From contig NZ_QHJF01000025.1 in assembly GCF_003259225.1 (NCBI RefSeq), positions 1-64,000 on the forward strand: a DNA stretch of 64,000 nucleotides, written 5' to 3'. The translations under genes were made by a program, and so were the position numbers. This document shows, piece by piece, positions 54,665-62,083 of the stretch (position 1 is its first letter; each line of letters starts with the position of its first letter). Origin of the DNA: Marinomonas arctica (GTDB taxonomy: Bacteria; Pseudomonadota; Gammaproteobacteria; Pseudomonadales; Marinomonadaceae). The notes beneath the pieces were generated by a model. It saw only the letters and a program-made list of their open reading frames with translations. It did not search any database and was not told the DNA's origin.

Positions 54665-55690
54665 TTAATTCCAATCTAGTATCACTTTGCCTGACTGTCC
54701 TGATCCCATGGTGTCAAAGCCTTGTTGAAATTCGTCCACTTTAAAGCGGTGGGTAATGATTGGACTGATGTCTAAGCCGGATTGCAACATAGCGATCATC
54801 TTGTACCAGGTTTCGAACATTTCTCGTCCGTAAATGCCTTTAATGATGAGGCCCTTAAAGATGACTTGGTTCCAGTCAATCAAGGTGTCTTTACTGGGAA
54901 TGCCAAGCATGGCAATCTTTCCACCATGGTTCATGCATTCAAGCATGGAGCGAAAAGCCATGTCATTGCCGGACATTTCTAACCCCACATCAAAGCCTTC
55001 AGACATGCCTATTTCGCCCATCACGTCTTTGAGTGATTCTCGACTGACGTTGACCGTTCGTGTGGCGCCCATTTTCTTCGCCAAGTCCAAGCGGAAATCA
55101 TTGACATCCGTGATGACAACATTGCGTGCGCCAACGTGCTTTGCAATCGCCGCGGCCATGGCACCAATAGGGCCAGCACCGGTGATAAGCACATCTTCAC
55201 CAATCAAATCAAACGATAACGCTGTGTGTGTCGCATTGCCGAAAGGGTCTAAGATAGCGGCCATGTCGTCGCTGATACTGCTGGGGATTTTGAAAGCATT
55301 GCTCGCTGGTATGACTAAATATTGAGCAAATGCACCATTGCGATTGACACCGACACCAAGTGTTTTACGGCATAGATGGCGGCGTCCTGCACGACAATTT
55401 CGACAATGTCCGCAGGTGATGTGGCCTTCACCTGAAACGCGATCACCGATTTTAAAGCCTGTTACTTCTGGGCCAATTTCTACGATTTCGCCAACAAATT
55501 CATGTCCCACCGTCATTGGCACCGGAATGCTATTCTGTGCCCAATCATCCCAGTGATAAATGTGCATGTCGGTTCCGCAAATAGCGGTTTTACGTATCTT
55601 GATGACCACATCGTTATGACCACATTCTGGGTGGGCGACGTCTGTCATCCAAATGCCTTTTTCGGCATGTAACTTTGCAAGTGCTTTCAT
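54665..55690 (-). CDS. tdh: L-threonine 3-dehydrogenase
   Basis: Oxidises threonine to 2-amino-3-ketobutyrate with NAD. 341 residues, a zinc-dependent medium-chain dehydrogenase. Catalytic zinc residues in [16 protein letters not shown] (Cys38) and [12 protein letters not shown]; structural zinc [15 protein letters not shown] (about 93-107); nucleotide fold [15 protein letters not shown] (about 169). The start overlaps the kbl stop by four bases. It works with Kbl to convert threonine to glycine and acetyl-CoA. Confidence 0.97.
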   Translation of the reverse strand: MKALAKLHAEKGIWMTDVAHPECGHNDVVIKIRKTAICGTDMHIYHWDDWAQNSIPVPMTVGHEFVGEIVEIGPEVTGFKIGDRVSGEGHITCGHCRNCRAGRRHLCRKTLGVGVNRNGAFAQYLVIPASNAFKIPSSISDDMAAILDPFGNATHTALSFDLIGEDVLITGAGPIGAMAAAIAKHVGARNVVITDVNDFRLDLAKKMGATRTVNVSRESLKDVMGEIGMSEGFDVGLEMSGNDMAFRSMLECMNHGGKIAMLGIPSKDTLIDWNQVIFKGLIIKGIYGREMFETWYKMIAMLQSGLDISPIITHRFKVDEFQQGFDTMGSGQSGKVILDWN

Positions 55691-56898
55691 TCTGATTTTC
55701 CCTCAATAATACCCAGTTCGCGGCCAATTTTCGCAAAAGCGGTAATGGCGCGATCAAGCTGTTCCGTGGTCAGTGATGCGGACATTTGTGTACGAATTCT
55801 TGCTTTTCCCATCGGGACAACCGGATAGGCAAAACCCGTCACAAAAATCCCTTCTTCGTATAGCGCATTTGCCATTTCTTGTGCGAGATTGGCGTCGCCT
55901 AAAATAACAGGAATGATAGGGTGATCGCCAGCGACAAGATCAAAGCCTAACGCGCTCATGTGAGAGCGAAAGTATTGGCTATTTTGCTTGAGCTGCTCTC
56001 TGGCTGCTGCGCCAGTCTTAAGTGACTGAAGAATGTGTAAGCTGGTGGCTGTAATAACAGGTGCAAGCGAGTTAGAAAATAGATAAGGTCGAGATCGTTG
56101 GCGTAGCCAGTCGACGATACTTTTGGAGGCGCTGGTGTAGCCGCCAGAGGCACCGCCAAGCGCTTTACCCAAGGTACCGGTCATAATGTCAATACGCCCT
56201 AGTACATCGCAGTATTCATGGCTGCCACGGCCATTTTCGCCCAAAAAGCCTACCGCATGAGAGTCGTCTACCATAACAAGTGCATCATATTGATCGGCAA
56301 GGTCACAGATGGATTTTAAATCGGCGATGATGCCATCCATAGAAAACACCCCATCGGTGACGATGAGCTTGGTTTTTGCGCCGTCTTTATCGGCTTGTTG
56401 TAGCTTGGCTTCTAATTCGCTCATGTCATTATTGGCATAGCGATAACGCTTAGCTTTACATAGGCGAATGCCATCAATGATGCTGGCATGATTGAGCGCA
56501 TCACTGATGACGGCGTCTTCTTCTCCTAATAAGGTTTCAAACAAGCCTCCGTTTGCATCGAAGCAAGACGAATATAAAATGGTGTCTTCCATATGCAAAA
56601 AGTCACTCAGGCTTTTTTCTAACTCAGTGTGTATGTCTTGAGTGCCGCAAATAAATCGCACGGATGCCATGCCATAGCCATATTTATTCAGAGCGTCATG
56701 AGCCGCTTCTGTGACATTAGTGGCGTTAGCGAGCCCTAGGTAATTGTTAGCGCATAAATTGATTAAAAGCGTGTTGTCCGCGGTTTTAATCTGACTGGCT
56801 TGTGGCGTGATAAGCGGGCGCTCTTTTTTATAAAGGCCTTCTTGCTTAAGGGTTTGGAGTTGATTTTCCAAATGCTGATAAAAAGCTGATTTGCTCAT
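55687..56898 (-). CDS. kbl: 2-amino-3-ketobutyrate CoA ligase
   Basis: PLP enzyme that splits 2-amino-3-ketobutyrate into glycine and acetyl-CoA. 403 residues, alpha-oxoamine synthase family. [20 protein letters not shown] near the N-terminus, [20 protein letters not shown] (about 210), and the PLP lysine in [17 protein letters not shown] (about 244). gagga precedes the ATG. First gene of the kbl-tdh operon. Confidence 0.97.
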   Translation of the reverse strand: MSKSAFYQHLENQLQTLKQEGLYKKERPLITPQASQIKTADNTLLINLCANNYLGLANATNVTEAAHDALNKYGYGMASVRFICGTQDIHTELEKSLSDFLHMEDTILYSSCFDANGGLFETLLGEEDAVISDALNHASIIDGIRLCKAKRYRYANNDMSELEAKLQQADKDGAKTKLIVTDGVFSMDGIIADLKSICDLADQYDALVMVDDSHAVGFLGENGRGSHEYCDVLGRIDIMTGTLGKALGGASGGYTSASKSIVDWLRQRSRPYLFSNSLAPVITATSLHILQSLKTGAAAREQLKQNSQYFRSHMSALGFDLVAGDHPIIPVILGDANLAQEMANALYEEGIFVTGFAYPVVPMGKARIRTQMSASLTTEQLDRAITAFAKIGRELGIIEGKSE

Positions 56899-57093
56899 AT
56901 TTTGTCCTCTTGTGGAGATGTGTGTCCTTTTTATTATGAATTCCTTCTTTCTTGAGTGTAGGTGGGCAGCCTAACAGTGAGTAGATGCAGTGGCATAGAA
57001 AAATGGGCATAACAGTTGTGGGTTGTGACATGCTGGTCATGTCGCCGCTTCGTCCGTAGAATGAGGACAAAGATTAAACAAAAAGGAAAAGAT

Positions 57094-58164
57094 ATGTTAT
57101 CAACGGTTCGCTTTAGTGGTCTTGTGTTAGGGACGGCGCTCAGCGCCAGTATAACGGTTCAGGCGCAAGATTATTTGCCCATTCTGCAATACCATCATGT
57201 CAGCGCGAGTTCGCCTGCGTCAACATCTGTGACGCCCGAGCAGTTTATGGAACATATGGATTATCTTAAAAGCTCAGGATTTCAGGTTGTTGACCTGCGC
57301 TCTGCGTTGGATGATTTAAAGGCGAACAAGCCGTTGCCGGACAAAGCCGTCGCTATTTCCTTTGATGATGCTTATCAAAGTATTTATCAAGCGGGTTTTC
57401 CAATACTAAAAGAAAGAAACTTCCCTTTTACGGTTTTTATCAACACAGAGCCAGTAGAGCGTAACAGTTCAAGCTTTTTGACCTGGGCGCAAATGAAAGA
57501 GATGCAAGCCAACGGTGGCGTGTTTGCTAATCATACTGTTAACCATCCTTATATGTTGAGAAAGGAGAGTGGTGAAAGCGATGGTGATTGGCTAGCGCGC
57601 ATGGAAAAGGAAGTCGACACAGTGGAAGCTTTATTGGTGAAGCATTTAGGTCATTCTCCTAAAATGCTGGCTTACCCTTATGGCGAATCAGATCGTCAAA
57701 TTCGCACCATGATGAAGGAAAAAGACATTATTGCTTTTGGGCAGCAATCTGGCGTCGTTAGCGCGGATTCTGATTTTGAAAACTTGCCTCGTTTTCCGGC
57801 TGCTGGCTCCTATGCTAATTTATCGACATTAAAAACTAAGTTAGACGCAAAGCCGATGCCTTTACTGTCAGAGAAGACGGGAGGGGATTATGCAACCGAT
57901 CAGCCTGTTTCTATTCAGTTAACTTTCAAGGAAGGGAAATATCGTTTTAAGGATTTAACCTGTTACGTGTCTGGACAGGGTAAGGCGACATTAGATTGGG
58001 TTTCAGATGTTGAGGTGGTTGCCACTGCTGATAAGCCGTTTGGCGTGGGCAGAGGCCGTATTAACTGCACTATGCCGGATGAATCAGGACAGCATTACTA
58101 CTGGTATTCTAATGTTTGGATACGTTCTTCCCCTGAACAAGGCTACGTAAGTGAAAAAAGTTAA
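57094..58164 (+). CDS. Polysaccharide deacetylase-family protein
   Basis: About 356 residues. Signal peptide STVRFSGLVLGTALSASITVQA. A NodB-type domain follows with LQYHHVS, AVAISFDDAYQSIYQAGFP (metal-binding Asp-Asp, about 85), FANHTVNHPYM (His-x3-His, about 148) and MLAYPYGE. The C-terminal 100 residues form a separate beta-rich domain. It probably removes acetyl groups from a cell-surface or PNAG-like polymer, but no PNAG operon is present. The ATG at 57094 has aaaaagga upstream. The tRNA-Ser promoter begins 18 bases after its stop. Confidence 0.85.
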   Translation: MLSTVRFSGLVLGTALSASITVQAQDYLPILQYHHVSASSPASTSVTPEQFMEHMDYLKSSGFQVVDLRSALDDLKANKPLPDKAVAISFDDAYQSIYQAGFPILKERNFPFTVFINTEPVERNSSSFLTWAQMKEMQANGGVFANHTVNHPYMLRKESGESDGDWLARMEKEVDTVEALLVKHLGHSPKMLAYPYGESDRQIRTMMKEKDIIAFGQQSGVVSADSDFENLPRFPAAGSYANLSTLKTKLDAKPMPLLSEKTGGDYATDQPVSIQLTFKEGKYRFKDLTCYVSGQGKATLDWVSDVEVVATADKPFGVGRGRINCTMPDESGQHYYWYSNVWIRSSPEQGYVSEKS

Positions 58165-58182
58165 ACTTTTTTAAAAAAAATG

Positions 58183-58210
58183 TTGCACTGAAATTTCAAA
58201 TCAGTATTAT
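58183..58210 (+). promoter_or_regulatory. Promoter of the tRNA array
   Basis: TTGCAC, 16 bases, TATTAT, preceded by A/T tracts (UP-element-like) and followed by a GC-rich discriminator (cacctcgctcgc). Typical of a stringently controlled stable-RNA promoter, about 17 bases before tRNA-Ser. Confidence 0.75.
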
Positions 58211-58226
58211 ACACCTCGCTCGCAAC

Positions 58227-58317
58227 GGAGGGGTGGCAGAGCGGTTTAATGCACCGGTCTTGAAAACCGGCGTAGGTTAGTAGCCTACCGAGAGTTCGAA
58301 TCTCTCCTCCTCCGCCA
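58227..58317 (+). tRNA. tRNA-Ser (TGA)
   Basis: Full cloverleaf with a long variable arm (gtaggttagtagcctac). Anticodon TGA at 58261-58263. Acceptor ggagggg/ctcctcc, encoded CCA. First gene of the array. Confidence 0.96.
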
Positions 58318-58358
58318 TCTTCCTTCGGGAAGTATGTTGCAGCAAAGATAAAATTAGT

Positions 58359-58434
58359 TCCTCGATAGCTCAGTTGGTAGAGCAAATGACTGTTAATCAT
58401 TGGGTCACTGGTTCGAGTCCAGTTCGAGGAGCCA
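58359..58434 (+). tRNA. tRNA-Asn (GTT), copy 1
   Basis: Acceptor tcctcga/ttcgagga, anticodon GTT at 58392-58394, encoded CCA. First gene of the first 387-base unit. Confidence 0.97.
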
Positions 58435-58435
58435 T

Positions 58436-58512
58436 CGGAGTATAGCGCAGTCTGGTAGCGCGCCTGCTTTGGGAGCAGGATGTCGGGGGTTCGAATCCCT
58501 CTACTCCGACCA
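58436..58512 (+). tRNA. tRNA-Pro (TGG), copy 1
   Basis: Acceptor cggagta/tactccg, anticodon TGG at 58470-58472, encoded CCA. One base after tRNA-Asn. Confidence 0.97.
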
Positions 58513-58539
58513 TTAATTTTATCATCACCATTAGTAATG

Positions 58540-58615
58540 GTGGGCGTAGCTCAGTTGGTAGAGCTCCGGATTGTGATTCCGGCGGTCGTGGGTTCAAGCC
58601 CCATCGTCCACCCCA
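58540..58615 (+). tRNA. tRNA-His (GTG), copy 1
   Basis: Acceptor gtgggcg/cgtccac with an encoded G at -1 (58539) opposite C73, as tRNA-His requires. Anticodon GTG at 58573-58575, CCA encoded. Confidence 0.97.
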
Positions 58616-58628
58616 TTACTTGATAGTT

Positions 58629-58704
58629 GGGTCGTTAGCTCAGTTGGTAGAGCAGTTGACTTTTAATCAATTGGTCACTGGTTCGAATCCAGTACGACCC
58701 ACCA
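58629..58704 (+). tRNA. tRNA-Lys (TTT), copy 1
   Basis: Acceptor gggtcgt/acgaccc, anticodon TTT at 58662-58664, CCA encoded. Nearly identical to E. coli tRNA-Lys. Confidence 0.97.
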
Positions 58705-58745
58705 ACTATCTCACAAAGCTTTTATTCTGTACTAGCCTGATTAAT

Positions 58746-58821
58746 TCCTCGATAGCTCAGTTGGTAGAGCAAATGACTGTTAATCATTGGGTCACTGGTT
58801 CGAGTCCAGTTCGAGGAGCCA
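58746..58821 (+). tRNA. tRNA-Asn (GTT), copy 2
   Basis: Identical to copy 1, displaced by exactly 387 bases. Confidence 0.97.
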
Positions 58822-58822
58822 T

Positions 58823-58899
58823 CGGAGTATAGCGCAGTCTGGTAGCGCGCCTGCTTTGGGAGCAGGATGTCGGGGGTTCGAATCCCTCTACTCCGACCA
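58823..58899 (+). tRNA. tRNA-Pro (TGG), copy 2
   Basis: Identical to copy 1, displaced by 387 bases. Confidence 0.97.
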
Positions 58900-58926
58900 T
58901 CAATTTTATCATCACCATTAGTAATG

Positions 58927-59002
58927 GTGGGCGTAGCTCAGTTGGTAGAGCTCCGGATTGTGATTCCGGCGGTCGTGGGTTCAAGCCCCATCGTCCACCC
59001 CA
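58927..59002 (+). tRNA. tRNA-His (GTG), copy 2
   Basis: Identical to copy 1, displaced by 387 bases. Confidence 0.97.
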
Positions 59003-59015
59003 TTACTTGATAGTT

Positions 59016-59091
59016 GGGTCGTTAGCTCAGTTGGTAGAGCAGTTGACTTTTAATCAATTGGTCACTGGTTCGAATCCAGTACGACCCACCA
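59016..59091 (+). tRNA. tRNA-Lys (TTT), copy 2
   Basis: Identical to copy 1, displaced by 387 bases. Confidence 0.97.
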
Positions 59092-59132
59092 ACTATCTCA
59101 CAAAGCTTTTATTCTGTACTAGCCTGATTAAT

Positions 59133-59208
59133 TCCTCGATAGCTCAGTTGGTAGAGCAAATGACTGTTAATCATTGGGTCACTGGTTCGAGTCCAGTTCG
59201 AGGAGCCA
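59133..59208 (+). tRNA. tRNA-Asn (GTT), copy 3
   Basis: Identical to the other copies; third 387-base unit. Confidence 0.97.
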
Positions 59209-59209
59209 T

Positions 59210-59286
59210 CGGAGTATAGCGCAGTCTGGTAGCGCGCCTGCTTTGGGAGCAGGATGTCGGGGGTTCGAATCCCTCTACTCCGACCA
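59210..59286 (+). tRNA. tRNA-Pro (TGG), copy 3
   Basis: Identical to the other copies; third unit. Confidence 0.97.
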
Positions 59287-59313
59287 TCAGTTTTATCATC
59301 ACCATTAGTAATG

Positions 59314-59389
59314 GTGGGCGTAGCTCAGTTGGTAGAGCTCCGGATTGTGATTCCGGCGGTCGTGGGTTCAAGCCCCATCGTCCACCCCA
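59314..59389 (+). tRNA. tRNA-His (GTG), copy 3
   Basis: Identical to the other copies; third and last tRNA-His of the array. Confidence 0.97.
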
Positions 59390-59402
59390 TTACTTGATAG
59401 TT

Positions 59403-59478
59403 GGGTCGTTAGCTCAGTTGGTAGAGCAGTTGACTTTTAATCAATTGGTCACTGGTTCGAATCCAGTACGACCCACCA
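59403..59478 (+). tRNA. tRNA-Lys (TTT), copy 3
   Basis: Identical to the other copies; third unit. Confidence 0.97.
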
Positions 59479-59519
59479 ACTATCTCACAAAGCTTTTATT
59501 CTGTACTAGCCTGATTAAT

Positions 59520-59595
59520 TCCTCGATAGCTCAGTTGGTAGAGCAAATGACTGTTAATCATTGGGTCACTGGTTCGAGTCCAGTTCGAGGAGCCA
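59520..59595 (+). tRNA. tRNA-Asn (GTT), copy 4
   Basis: Identical to the other copies; begins the incomplete fourth unit. Confidence 0.97.
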
Positions 59596-59596
59596 T

Positions 59597-59673
59597 CGGA
59601 GTATAGCGCAGTCTGGTAGCGCGCCTGCTTTGGGAGCAGGATGTCGGGGGTTCGAATCCCTCTACTCCGACCA
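59597..59673 (+). tRNA. tRNA-Pro (TGG), copy 4
   Basis: Identical to the other copies. It is followed by a different spacer (gtaaataaagaattcttcatagag) and no tRNA-His. Confidence 0.97.
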
Positions 59674-59701
59674 TCAGTAAATAAAGAATTCTTCATAGAG
59701 C

Positions 59702-59777
59702 GGGTCGTTAGCTCAGTTGGTAGAGCAGTTGACTTTTAATCAATTGGTCACTGGTTCGAATCCAGTACGACCCACCA
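59702..59777 (+). tRNA. tRNA-Lys (TTT), copy 4
   Basis: Identical tRNA body, but with a new upstream spacer. Last gene of the array. No hairpin terminator follows; the next 60 bases are T-rich and lead into the pentamer tract. Confidence 0.97.
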
Positions 59778-59839
59778 TTCTATTTTATCTATTCTCTTTG
59801 TTTTGTCTTTACACCTCTCGTTTTCTCTGTATTTTAAAA

Positions 59840-60329
59840 CTTGCCTTGCCTTGCCTTGCCTTGCCTTGCCTTGCCTTGCCTTGCCTTGCCTTGCCTTGCC
59901 TTGCCTTGCCTTGCCTTGCCTTGCCTTGCCTTGCCTTGCCTTGCCTTGCCTTGCCTTGCCTTGCCTTGCCTTGCCTTGCCTTGCCTTGCCTTGCCTTGCC
60001 TTGCCTTGCCTTGCCTTGCCTTGCCTTGCCTTGCCTTGCCTTGCCTTGCCTTGCCTTGCCTTGCCTTGCCTTGCCTTGCCTTGCCTTGCCTTGCCTTGCC
60101 TTGCCTTGCCTTGCCTTGCCTTGCCTTGCCTTGCCTTGCCTTGCCTTGCCTTGCCTTGCCTTGCCTTGCCTTGCCTTGCCTTGCCTTGCCTTGCCTTGCC
60201 TTGCCTTGCCTTGCCTTGCCTTGCCTTGCCTTGCCTTGCCTTGCCTTGCCTTGCCTTGCCTTGCCTTGCCTTGCCTTGCCTTGCCTTGCCTTGCCTTGCC
60301 TTGCCTTGCCTTGCCTTGCCTTGCCTTGC
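59840..60329. repeat. Pentanucleotide microsatellite (CTTGC)n, about 98 copies
   Basis: About 490 bases of uninterrupted CTTGC (equally CCTTG or TTGCC; GCAAG on the other strand). I see no interruption in the printed sequence. Because five is not a multiple of three and the unit has no stop codon, every forward frame reads the same Leu-Ala-Leu-Pro-Cys cycle and every reverse frame reads Gly-Lys-Ala-Arg-Gln. The tract lies 62 bases after the last tRNA-Lys. Confidence 0.97.
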
Positions 60330-60764
60330 TGTTCTTTGTTGTGCCTCGTTAAAAAATCAAACTTTGTATTTGTGGTTTTGAGTTGGGTGCGGGCTCGCCT
60401 CTGGCTTCTTGTGTTGCCCTGATTGTTGAGTGGGTAAGCCATTGTTAGTAGCCTCTAGGGTGTTCAGGTGGTCTGCTACAGCGTTTGATCGTGCTTTGTC
60501 AGATCGTTAGCTTGCTGTCTTTGGCGGGATTCTTCTTGGGGAGTCTACAGGTGTGGTTTTGCTTGGATGGTATGCAGATATCTTGTTTTGTGGGAGTGGT
60601 TTATTGTCTTTTGCTTGTGTGTATTTTTTGGGTGTTGATTTTTGATGTGGTGGTTTTGTGTTGTTTGTGTTTTTTCTGGATGTGGTTAAAGGCTGATGTC
60701 TTGAGGATTTTTATTGCAGTATGATTTTATAGATAAAAGATTGATCTATAAAGGAAAGAATTTA
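60330..60764. other. G/T-skewed non-coding stretch
   Basis: About 435 bases between the microsatellite and tRNA-Tyr. From about 60370 to 60720 the plus strand is dominated by G and T with few A or C (for example ttgatttttgatgtggtggttttgtg). A 79-codon frame at 60485-60724 is hydrophobic only because of this composition and has no ribosome site. I see no supported gene. Confidence 0.6.
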
Positions 60765-60848
<84 letters not shown>

Positions 60849-60863
60849 ACAGCAGCGCGGCAA

Positions 60864-60892
60864 ATAATATATGCCGCGCTTCTATCTGTAAA
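60864..60892 (-). promoter_or_regulatory. tRNA-Tyr promoter inside a palindrome
   Basis: Read on the minus strand: TTTACA (60892-60887), 17 bases, TATTAT (60869-60864), 16 bases before the tRNA. The -10 lies in the loop of a perfect 9-base inverted repeat agcgcggca (60854-60862) / tgccgcgct (60872-60880). Confidence 0.7.
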
Positions 60893-60901
60893 CACTTTTT
60901 T

Positions 60902-61876
60902 CTATTTTTTTAATAATTTTTCCAGTTTTGCTTTCATGCGCTCTTCTGGCGATAAATTATCATAGGCTTCATCTTCACGGCTTTTTATTGGCTGTGATTT
61001 TTGCGACGGTTTGCCTTTTGGAGATGGGGTGCTTTGAGGTTTTTTATTGTGGGCAGGGCGGTCCGCTTTAGGTCGATCGGTTGTTTTGGGGCGATCGGCT
61101 GTCTTAGGGCGGTTGAATGGCTTTTTCTCTTTCTTGGGTATCATGGACTCAGGAAGAGCGGGCTCATCATTTACTGCGATGCCTTCAAGATCAACACGAG
61201 GCTGTCCTGATAGTAGACACTTCTTATAGCGATCAGAGCGTGTGTAAGCGGCTAGGGCGCGTTTTTGTTTGCTGGCATTGAAGTCGTCGTCCAATGTCAT
61301 GTCTTTGTCTATACCAACTTTTAGTGGCTTAGGTTGATTCCAGTCGAACGCTTTAGGATAACGGTCTTCAAGCATTTTTATTAGACGGCGATTATTCTTT
61401 TGATTTTTTTGACGCTTTTTTTGCTCTGGCGTCAGAGCCGCAGTCTCTGTAGTGCTGTCACTTGCTTGTTGTACGCTAATGTCGCTATCGACTAGTGTGT
61501 CGTCTTCTTGCAAGCCGTTAAGCTCTGTTTGTTGTGTGGTCATGTAATCAATCTGTTCTATTGTCGTGGTTGTGGTGCTGTTATCAGCATGCTCGTGCAA
61601 TAAATCAAAACTCAGTTGTTGTTCAACTGTATTTGTTTGTATTGCTTGCTCAGGGGTCGATAAGACACCTAAAAGATCAAGAGAGTCTTCGATATAGAGC
61701 TGTAGTTGATCTTCAGGTGAGCGATCGGCCATATGTTGCAATAAATCCATTGAGGCGCTGTACTCAATGGGAAGGTCGTTCTTTTCCTTTAGTTTTTGTA
61801 TTTCCTCGTTTGCATTTTCTAGCTGTTTTGTCAGCCAGTTAATTTTTGCTTCGAGTTTGGCAATAAGTTGTTCCAT
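60902..61876 (-). CDS. ProQ/FinO-domain RNA chaperone
   Basis: 324 residues in three parts. First comes an N-terminal coiled coil and acidic region of about 150 residues (LIAKLEAKINWLTKQLENANEEI). Then the ProQ/FinO RNA-binding domain follows at about 160-235 (NNRRLIKMLEDRYPKAFDW, LKVGIDKDM, ALAAYTRSDRYKKCLL). Last is a basic, proline- and lysine-rich disordered tail with repeated RPKTxDRPK. E. coli ProQ has the domain at the N-terminus, so the order here is different. It would bind structured small RNAs or mRNA 3' ends. It is the last gene of a minus-strand cluster after flgT. Confidence 0.85.
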   Translation of the reverse strand: MEQLIAKLEAKINWLTKQLENANEEIQKLKEKNDLPIEYSASMDLLQHMADRSPEDQLQLYIEDSLDLLGVLSTPEQAIQTNTVEQQLSFDLLHEHADNSTTTTTIEQIDYMTTQQTELNGLQEDDTLVDSDISVQQASDSTTETAALTPEQKKRQKNQKNNRRLIKMLEDRYPKAFDWNQPKPLKVGIDKDMTLDDDFNASKQKRALAAYTRSDRYKKCLLSGQPRVDLEGIAVNDEPALPESMIPKKEKKPFNRPKTADRPKTTDRPKADRPAHNKKPQSTPSPKGKPSQKSQPIKSREDEAYDNLSPEERMKAKLEKLLKK

Positions 61877-61889
61877 AAAGACACAAGGC

Positions 61890-62057
61890 TCAATTTTGTA
61901 TTGGAGTCAGCGGAATACTGGGGGTATTGCTTGTGCCAATCATCTCTTTTCGCTGATCGTCGCTTGGTAGCGTAACGGTAATAGTTCTATCATTTTGCCA
62001 CCAAATATAAGTTGTTACGATCACAAAACTTGCGACGAAAATGGGTGTTAATTTCAT
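61890..62057 (-). CDS. 55-residue single-pass membrane protein
   Basis: Short open frame: MKLTPIFVASFVIVTTYIWW forms one membrane helix, followed by a polar tail of about 34 residues. It lies 26 bases after the outer-membrane gene and 13 bases before the ProQ-like gene, all on the minus strand, which supports a real gene. The ribosome site (aaaaag) is weak. No family recognised. The helix could also be an uncleaved signal. Confidence 0.6.
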   Translation of the reverse strand: MKLTPIFVASFVIVTTYIWWQNDRTITVTLPSDDQRKEMIGTSNTPSIPLTPIQN

Positions 62058-62083
62058 CTTTTTGGGGTCTTATCTTTATTTAA

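Larger units (their letters stand above)
58359..59777 (+). repeat. 387-base tandem repeat carrying tRNA-Asn-Pro-His-Lys
   Basis: Units begin at 58359, 58746, 59133 and 59520, exactly 387 bases apart, and include the spacers (for example the 41 bases after each tRNA-Lys). The fourth unit lacks tRNA-His. The spacers differ only at a couple of bases after tRNA-Pro, so the duplication is recent or kept uniform by recombination. Confidence 0.97.

Noticed and set aside
58161..59696. Repeated 66- to 79-codon frames over the tRNA array on both strands
   Set aside because: They lie on the tRNA genes themselves and repeat with the 387-base unit. They are shadows of structural RNA.
58359..59777. Regular repeats considered as a CRISPR array
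   Set aside because: The period is 387 bases and the repeated parts are complete tRNA genes. There are no unique spacers and no cas genes.
59717..60422. Long forward frames reading Leu-Ala-Leu-Pro-Cys repeats
   Set aside because: They are a necessary product of a stop-free 5-base repeat read in any frame. They begin inside a tRNA or just before the repeat and have no ribosome site.
60485..60724. 79-codon hydrophobic frame
   Set aside because: It arises from G/T-rich sequence, which favours Val, Leu, Phe, Cys and Trp codons. There is no ribosome site, and the composition continues outside the frame.
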